64,000 bases of DNA, from assembly GCA_022828595.1 (NCBI GenBank), contig JAKGHH010000005.1, positions 56,477,655-56,541,654 of the forward strand. Reading direction: 5' to 3'. Positions 58,070 through 64,000 of this stretch are shown here, one piece after another. Each line of letters starts with the position of its first letter. The stretch's first letter is position 1. The translations under genes and the position numbers were made by a program. The notes under the pieces are model-generated. The model had not been told where the DNA came from and did not search any database. It worked only from the letters and a program-made list of their open reading frames with translations. The stretch comes from Nelumbo lutea. Lineage: Eukaryota; Streptophyta; Magnoliopsida; Proteales; Nelumbonaceae.

Positions 58070-58265
58070 GGTGTTAATGTTTATGGTTATGGGCCTTTTT
58101 GTCCTTTTATGTTTTATACTAATCAAGGGTATTTATGTAATCTTCTACATTAGTATAAAACTTAATAAACTAAGCCATGATGGGATTAAGTGGACTTCTA
58201 ACAAAACTATTTATTCTTCTCTAAATTCTATTCAATCACCATTTATGCTTACAACTTACAAGTAA
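58070..58265 (+). repeat. Probable 3' LTR of element Q (ends approximate)
   Basis: Follows the weak polypurine tract CTTGAGGGTG and starts near TGTTAATGTTTATGG. There is no second copy, so the right limit is a guess. Confidence 0.45.
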
Positions 58266-58691
58266 ATAAAGTAAAACTTGTAAGAACAATAGACACATAC
58301 AACATCAACACCATTTTATACCATTCTATAGAGGTAGTCCTTAAATGTTCTTAAGCTTCTTATTTCTTACATACAAAATACTAGATTCCTTTCTTATAGC
58401 AACATCTCTAAACCCTATCTGCATGCAACACTATACATGATGTTAGAGACTGAGTAGGTATTCAACTCCACTCCATATAGAAATTATGAAATTAAGAAAA
58501 TGGATGACACAATTAAATGTTAAATGCTTGAATATAATGTCCTACTATGCCCTAATTGATAATGCAAATACAATATTGCTGAAAAAAATAATATTCCATA
58601 TTAGCACAATGAAGGTACCACTTAAGATATCAATGAGGACATATTAAATTACATCATTATGAACTAATGATAAAAGATGCTTTTCACTAAC
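58266..58691 (-). other. GI intron sequence next to the 59-bp exon
   Basis: AT-rich sequence with no recognisable element. It ends at the donor GTTAGTG of the GI exon. Confidence 0.6.
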
Positions 58692-58750
58692 CAATAGTAG
58701 GTGGCTTGAGTTCTCCACCAGCTGCATATTTACCCATGACCCCACCACAC
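58692..58750 (-). CDS. GI: GIGANTEA small exon, upstream side of the 40-kb intron
   Basis: This 59-bp exon begins with one base (G) that completes a Trp codon, then encodes CGGVMGKYAAGGELKPPTI and ends with one base of a Val codon. The acceptor is ATTAATAG (58751-58752) and the donor is GTTAGTG (58691 downward). The peptide matches GI just after the conserved SDYFRW segment, about residue 220. GI proteins I know read AAGELKPP, so there is one extra Gly. The phase fits the exon at 18270 exactly. Exons further upstream are not found up to the right edge of the window. Confidence 0.9.
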
Positions 58751-58931
58751 CTATTAATAAACAAAAATGCTAATGAGACGTGACTATTAATATTTACCAC
58801 CAAACTATACACTATTTGATAAAAATTAAAGTAAGATGAAAAGAGTAGATGGCTAGAAAGAAAAACTGATAATGAAAAAATTCTTGTTACAAGTCAACTA
58901 TTTCAATAGAGAGATGCTTGAACATAGTATT

Positions 58932-59553
58932 AGTGTACATACCTCCTGTTGTCATGTTTACTTTGTTACTTTTCCCTTTTGTTATTTCATTGGCCAAGAG
59001 GGCATTCTAGTAATTATACATACATGGTTAATTTTCCTTTTGTTATTTCATTGACACCCTTTAGTTTGTACACTCTACTCCCCCATTCCACATTCTCCTT
59101 GGAAAGACCTTAGTATAGATTTGTGATAGGCCTCCCTAAAACTTATTGGGGAATGGTTCTATATATGTTGTGGTTGGTTGCTTCCCAAAATGGCTCATTT
59201 CATTCCTTACAGCAAGACATCTGATGTTGCATACATTACACAACTATTATTTAAATGTAGTATTCAGCAAGACATCCAAAATGAAATGAGTCATTTTCAG
59301 AAGCAACCAACCACAACATATATAGAACCATTCCCCCATAAGTTTTAAGGAGGCCTATCACAAATCTATACTAAGGTCTTTCCAAGGAGAATGTGGAATG
59401 GGGGAGTAGAGTGTACAAACTAAAGGGTGTCAATGAAATAACAAAAGGAAAATTAACCATGTATGTATAATTACAAGAATGCCCTCTTGGCCAATGAAAT
59501 AACAAAAGGGAAAAGTAACAAAGTAAGCATGACAATAGAAGGTATGTACTCTA
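58932..59553. repeat. Large palindrome (foldback or MITE-like), arms about 275 bp
   Basis: The left arm, about 58932-59205, is mirrored by the right arm, about 59280-59553. Landmarks on the left are GTACATACC, GTTACTTTTCCCTTTTGTTA, CTCCTTGGAAAGACC and ATATATGTTGTGGTTGG. Their reverse complements appear in reverse order on the right. A spacer of about 75 bp separates the arms and holds two direct copies of CAGCAAGACATC (about 59212 and 59264). Arms differ at only a few positions. No coding region is present. Confidence 0.93.
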
Positions 59554-60329
59554 TGCCAAAGTGGGTTGACTCCTTAAAACCTAAGCTCCAAATACTTGAA
59601 AATCTTAGTTGGAGTTGAGCTACAGTTCAAACAAGAGAGAAAGAACCAAAAAGACCTCTATAGAAACGGCTCCCCCTTCTTTTATAAGACTCAAAGATTT
59701 GTTGGAGAAGCCAATTAATATATTTACACATAAGCCCCTAGAATGTGTCCCTTTCACAAACAACTCCTTAAGAACAAAACTAACATCAAACAAAAGCCCA
59801 AAAGATAACTTTTGTTATAAAAAGACCCAAGAAACCGAAATCCAACAGATGTGCACCCAACTGTCCCTGACTAGTATCTGAATTATAAAAGTAACGAAAA
59901 TGCCCTTGGATGCAAACTGTCAACAAAGCTACCCAAAAGCAACAATTTGGGGTCCTACTACGAAAAAACATACAAATACATAATACATTCACGTTTTCTC
60001 TTTTGTTTACTCCTTTTCTTTCTTTTTTTTTTGGCCTCATCAAAGATTAAGATAGTTTGAGAGATTTTAAGAAGACAGGAGATAGTTTGGGTTGGGTCCA
60101 ACCCAAGTGAATTAGGTCATTAGGGTTGAGGGTTTGGTTTGGGGTTGACTAGGTAGGGTTGAAGGTTAGGGTGGAGTTCAAAAACTTGGGTTGGGCTTGG
60201 GTTGATCTCAACCCAACCTAACCTGGATAAATTGCCCCCTATTCTTGAATGCAGCTTCTTGTAAACACCTTTAGGTACACATTCAAGCCTAATTTTTATA
60301 CTACCATGTCTCCATTAAAATTAACTAAC
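59554..60329. other. Unassigned sequence in the next GI intron
   Basis: No frame of note apart from a low-information 90-codon one at 59609-59881. A GGGTTG/CAACCC-rich stretch lies at about 60090-60230, with a small palindrome TTGGGTTGGGTCCAACCCAA near 60088. Confidence 0.5.
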
Positions 60330-60570
60330 CTGCATTGTAGGTCAGCATGAGACTTAGAGGCTCCATTGATGGTTGAAATCTTCCTTATAACCTCATCATG
60401 GATCTACTTGGTCTTGCTTTTGATGGCAAAGGAACTAGATCTATCAGCTTCTTAGGCTGAATTCCCATTTCTTTCTTGAAGGGACTGTAATCTGTACTCT
60501 AGTCCACAGAGCTATTATAGGCAAATTCATTTGTAGGCATTACCAAATCCCATTGTGTGACATGATCACT
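60330..60570 (-). pseudogene. Ty3-type integrase fragment
   Basis: The minus strand reads WDLVMPTNEFAYNSSVD, a stop, STDYSPFK and MGIQPKKLIDLVPLPSKA, the typical C-terminal end of the Ty3/gypsy integrase core. About 75 codons remain. Confidence 0.7.
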
Positions 60571-60589
60571 CACTAAACAACATAGTAAA

Positions 60590-60710
60590 TCTCCCAAACT
60601 TCTATTTACAACTTATGTTTGCCCAATCGCCCTTTTTTTCACTAGATCCTAGAAAACGCAATGATTAGGGAAAAAGGTCATGGGACAGTTTTGATTTTTA
60701 GTAATGCTAC
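60590..60710 (-). pseudogene. Copia GAG-pre-integrase fragment
   Basis: The minus strand reads SITKNQNCPMTFFPNHCVF, a stop, DLVKKRAIGQT, the copia segment that normally reads SLTKSLNCSVTFFPSHCVFQ. It is cut at 60711 by the LTR of element R. Confidence 0.75.
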
Positions 60711-60933
60711 TGTGAAGATATATCTTGATGTACACTATTAGAGTAGTCCTTGTTGTATAGTATCGTATTCTTATTATTTTATTTGTTCGTTTTATCTTTC
60801 AGCCCTGTAAGGGCATTTTTGTAACTGTACATATCTTTTATCTCTTTAATATAAAAGAGACTCTTTGGGGTGGGGGTCAACTATTCTTGACACCCCTAAA
60901 TCTGTTTTCTTCTTGCTCTCAATTCAGTTCACA
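60711..60933 (+). repeat. 5' LTR of copia element R
   Basis: It runs from TGTGAAGATATATC to CAGTTCACA, 223 bp, directly before the primer-binding site. It carries a TTTAATATAAAAG TATA-like motif near 60846. The other LTR is not in the window. Confidence 0.85.
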
Positions 60934-60945
60934 TGGTATCAGAGC
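60934..60945 (+). promoter_or_regulatory. Primer-binding site of element R
   Basis: TGGTATCAGAGC follows the LTR end ACA without spacer. Confidence 0.93.
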
Positions 60946-61435
60946 AGGTTGCCCTTTGATCCTCTTTCTCTATGATCCACCTTGTTTTTGTGACCTATTG
61001 AGAGCTTACATCTCTACTGAATGGTCCTAGACTGTTTTGATCTCTTCAGGAACCTCTTTTTTGTTTTCTGCACATCTAGAGAGAGAGATTTTATTGGATC
61101 ACTCTCATTTGACATCTGTTTGCAGCAAGATTTGAAAGGAGTTGTTGCCTAGCCCTTCTCAACATATTCTAAAAGTTTTACGGAGATCCGTGAAGTTTTG
61201 AGAGAGATCTGGACCTTTCTTCTAGGCGGCTGCACCCAGACTTTCCTTTTCTATAGGGGTCGATTTGAGCTCGAGCTCGAGCTCGATTTTGAGAAAAATA
61301 CTTTATAAAAATAAAAAATTATATAAAAATATTTTTATTTGATATTTAAAAGTTAAGGATTAAAATAATTAATAAATATAATATTTTTATTATATATTTA
61401 TTATTTTTTATAATTTTATTATATATATTAAATAT

Positions 61436-61475
<40 letters not shown>

Positions 61476-61720
61476 AGCCAGCTCGAACAGCTTGTGAAAA
61501 GCTCGGCTCGTTGCCACCCCTACGTTTCTGGACTGTGTTAAGTTTTCCTTTTCATTGGATCTTAAACAATCTCCAATGAAAGTAAGGGGTTTCTTTCTCA
61601 ATTTTTTTACTCTCTTGGATTGATTACAGCTTATTTAGCTCATTTTTGGATCAAGTTTTACTTCAATTTAGTTCCTTTAAATTTCAGTCGAACCCTATTT
61701 TGTACTACTTTCTTGTTGTA
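60946..61720 (+). other. Untranslated leader of element R, interrupted by a MITE
   Basis: About 775 bp to the gag ATG at 61721. Roughly 270 bp of it is the AT-rich MITE listed next; without that the leader would be about 500 bp. Confidence 0.75.
61254..61523. mobile_element. Small AT-rich MITE (hAT-like ends) in the leader of R
   Basis: The left end reads TAGGGGTCGATTTGAGCTCG. The right end on the minus strand reads TAGGGGTGGCAACGAGCCGA. Further GAGCTCGAGC and GAGCTGGCTC motifs lie inside. The middle is almost pure A/T with a long TA run (61441-61471). The GGGGTGGCAA end resembles common plant hAT-type MITEs. A clear 8-bp target duplication is not seen. Confidence 0.6.
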
Positions 61721-62900
61721 ATGGCTTCAGACAGAGGTGATATCATTCCTGTGAAGATGAATGGACAGAACTATGGGATGTGGAAGTTCCACTTTGACTT
61801 TTGTGTTGAAGGAAAGGGTTTAAAAGGATATCTAAATGGAATGGTCACCAAACCAACTGAGACCAAGGCCAAGGCTTTACAACAATGAAAGTTGGATAAT
61901 GGTAAACTTGTTTCTTGGATTTTGAGTTCTATTGATAGAAGGATACAGGAGTATTATTCTGGTTTCTTGATTTATGGGCTGAATATGAGATTGTTCACAT
62001 TGAACCCTTGGATCCAGTATAGTGTGTCAAATATCTTCAGAAGCACTTTAAGAAGAGAAAGGTGACTCGGTTCTTGATGAGACTTAGACCAGAATATGAG
62101 ATAACTAGGTCCAACATTCTGAGTGGGGGAACACTTCCAGATATGGATTCTATTTTAGGGGAACTTCTGAGGGAATAGACTAGACTTCTCACTACAGCCG
62201 GGTTTGATGGGAAGATGACTAAAGTTGGGGCTGAAACAGCCTTTGTTGCTCATGGGGGTAAGAAGCCAACCTCCAAGGATTTCTCCAAAACCCAGTGCTA
62301 TGAGTGTAAGGGTTTTGGACATATTGCATCTCACTATAAGAAGAATGTCTATACCTATTGCAAGCAACATGGTCGCATCATTCCAGACTGTCCAGTCCGA
62401 CCAACTAAGGGCTCTTAGAAAAAGACTTAGCCCCGGGCCTACCAGGCAACAAATGGGCAAGCAACAGACATTGTATCCACCAAGGGTGAGTCTTCAATGA
62501 AAGGACAACAGGTGTCATGGATGAAGAAAGGGTTCGGCAACTGGTATCTTTTGCTATTTCCTCTACTTTCTCTGCTATTGGCTTGTTTGGTAAGTTTTTT
62601 GCATATTGTTCTTCCCCTTCACATGCTTGGATTATAAATTTAGGTGCCACCAACCATATGACAGGAGCCTACCTCAATCACCCAAACCCTTCCACTAAAA
62701 CTCACCATAAACATATTATTACTGCTAATGGCGAAAAATTAGACATCATTGGTAGTAATGATCTGTCCCTTCAACTGTCACTAACCAGATCCTTCCCTCT
62801 CTCCAAAACCCTCTTAGTACCCAACCTTACTACTATACCGATTTCTGTTGGCCAGCTTGTTGATGAAGGAAATGTTCTTACCTTTTTCTCATGATGGTTG
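61721..62900 (+). pseudogene. Copia gag and protease start of element R
   Basis: From ATG 61721 the frame reads MASDRGDIIPVKMNGQNYGM, then WKFHFDFCVEGKGLKGYLNG, and meets a TGA at about 61886. Later pieces include FLMRLRPEYEITRSNILSG, a first knuckle CYECKGFGHIASHYK (last Cys to Tyr) and a second CKQHGRIIPDCP (62290-62400). The protease follows (AWIINLGATNHMTGAYL, DSG changed to NLG, near 62625). The double knuckle and WKFHF start place it in a copia lineage different from J/M/N and I/H. Confidence 0.85.
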
Positions 62901-63049
62901 CTTGATATAGGACCGGTACACTGGGAAGGTGAAAGGGAAGGGGCATAGGCTGGGCCGTCTGTTTACACTAGAGTTCGAGAAATCTCAATCAGGGCATCCT
63001 CGGTTTTACTTAGTTCTTCTTTGTCTGATTCTCTATTGCCAACTTCATT
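62901..63049 (+). pseudogene. GAG-pre-integrase start of element R
   Basis: The plus strand reads DRYTGKVKGKGHRLGRLFTL and then loses similarity near 63010-63050, where Ty3-type sequence begins. Confidence 0.65.
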
Positions 63050-63762
63050 CAAAACCATATCATATACAAATATGGAATTCCCTCTAAAATTATATCGGAT
63101 AATTTCTCGTACTTTAAGTGCAAGGCTATTATAAAGTTAGGTGAGGAATATAAATTCCAGCATGCTAAATCTGTAGCTTATAACCCCTTATCAAATGGAC
63201 AAGCAAAAGCTTTCAACAAAGTTCTTTGAAAAATACTTAAGAAGATAGTATCAAAGTACAAAAGAGATTGGCATGAATGCCTCCCTGAAGCACTTTAGAC
63301 ATATCGAACAACAATGCAGACAGCCACTACATGCATACCATATAGTTTGATATTTGGGGCAAGTTTTTCTTCCTCTAGAAGTTCAATTGGACTCTTTAAG
63401 GATTGCAACACAACCCATACATCCAAAAGAAAATGTAAAGATAAGGCTTGCTAAACATGAAGCTCTTGATGAAACGAGACTTATAGCTCAACAGACTTGA
63501 AGTCTACCAAAGCCCAAGTTGCAGGCACCTTTAATAAAAGGGTGAGATATCGATCATTTGTAGTGGGAGATTTACTGCTAATTGTCACAAAAGGCCTATC
63601 ATAATCACAAGGAAGACTTCGGGAAAATTTGAACCCAAATGGGAGGGTCCATACATCATCACTAAAGTTTTCCAAAAGGGGGAATATGAGTTACCTAACC
63701 CTGAAGGCCAAACTAGATATCCTTGTGTGAATGGAAAATTCCTTAAGCATTTTTATGCTTAA
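63050..63762 (+). pseudogene. Ty3-type integrase C-terminal half
   Basis: The plus strand reads KYGIPSKIISDNFSYFKCKA, then YKFQHAKSVAYNPLSNGQAK, KILKKIVSKYKRDWHECLPE and TYRTTMQTATTCIPYSLIFG. After frame changes it reads KFEPKWEGPYIITKVFQKGE and NGKFLKHFYA with a stop at 63760-63762. This is the end of a Ty3/gypsy polyprotein. It directly follows copia sequence on the same strand. Confidence 0.82.
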
Positions 63763-64000
63763 TTTTCTACTACCATGAAGATAAACTTCACCACCCACCG
63801 ATGCCTCTTATGTGGTTAAACTAATGAGAGAGTCCACCAATCTCTCTTACATTGTTAAACTGTTGAGATAAGCCCAAGAAAAACATGGGCATAGGGCAAA
63901 AAAAGAAAAACAAAGCAAGCAAACCACCAATTGCTCTTATTTGGTTAAACTAATGAGTAAAACCACCATGTCTACATGTGGCTAAACTACTTGGGTAAAC
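63763..64000. other. Sequence after the Ty3 integrase, possible 3' region
   Basis: No frame. The motif GTTAAACTAATGAG or GTTAAACTGTTGAG recurs about every 50-120 bp (63817, 63855, 63942), which suggests a degenerate spacer repeat upstream of a 3' LTR outside the window. Confidence 0.45.

Larger units (their letters stand above)
18271..58691 (-). other. GI: Giant GI intron, about 40.4 kb, filled by nested transposons
   Basis: The donor is ATTG before GTTAGTG (58690-58691) and the acceptor is CTTTTTAG (18271-18272), on the minus strand. The phases match (one base left by the upstream exon, two supplied by the downstream exon), and the joined residues PPTIV-CGGGSGKHPQ agree with GI. Everything between is LINE, copia, LTR-like and hAT-like sequence plus short unassigned stretches. 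Elements lie in both orientations and several contain LTR polyadenylation signals. Confidence 0.88.

Noticed and set aside
59609..59881. 90-codon plus-strand frame as an upstream GI exon or small gene
   Set aside because: Wrong strand for GI, no conserved motif, and no splice sites that fit.

Overview
The window is nuclear DNA of a flowering plant, probably a species with a transposon-rich genome. Nearly all of it is Ty1/copia LTR-retrotransposon sequence at different stages of decay, inserted into one another and into the introns of one host gene. That gene, on the minus strand, is GIGANTEA (GI), the circadian clock and flowering-time regulator. Five consecutive GI exons are present (58692-58750, 18030-18270, 17796-17949, 16600-16809, 13376-14929). 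They have consensus splice sites, matching phases and an unbroken frame of 739 codons. The species cannot be named from this sequence alone.

Layout, left to right. 1-7066: a Ty3-type element (A, minus) whose LTR is split by a copia element (B, plus, 722-6033, target duplication CCTGC), followed by the head of another copia element (C). 7067-13220: a minus copia element (D) meeting a plus copia remnant (E) head to head. 13376-18270: the four downstream GI exons; one intron holds a Mutator-like element (15051-16537, 9-bp duplication) and another a 151-bp tandem duplication covering a splice acceptor. 18271-58691: one GI intron of about 40.4 kb. It holds a LINE tail, a copia element (F/H) split by element G, by an LTR-like unit S with a 166-170-bp tandem array, and by a hAT-like element K that itself carries copia element J. 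It then holds copia element L, split by M (plus) and I (minus), and copia P, split by N, which is split by O. Copia remnant Q closes the intron. 58692-58750 is a 59-bp GI exon. 58932-59553 is a large palindrome. 59554-64000 holds Ty3 and copia fragments, the 5' end of a copia element (R) with a MITE in its leader, and a Ty3 integrase tail.

How the parts relate: the retroelements carry the usual order of LTR, primer-binding site, gag (zinc knuckle), protease, integrase, reverse transcriptase, RNase H, polypurine tract and LTR. Every copy has stops, frameshifts or deletions, so none looks autonomous. M and J are the best preserved. GI is the only host gene seen; its first exons lie beyond the right edge and its last exons beyond the left edge, so both flanking introns are also long. 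Coordinates of elements with target duplications are exact to the base or nearly so. Ends of truncated remnants are approximate.
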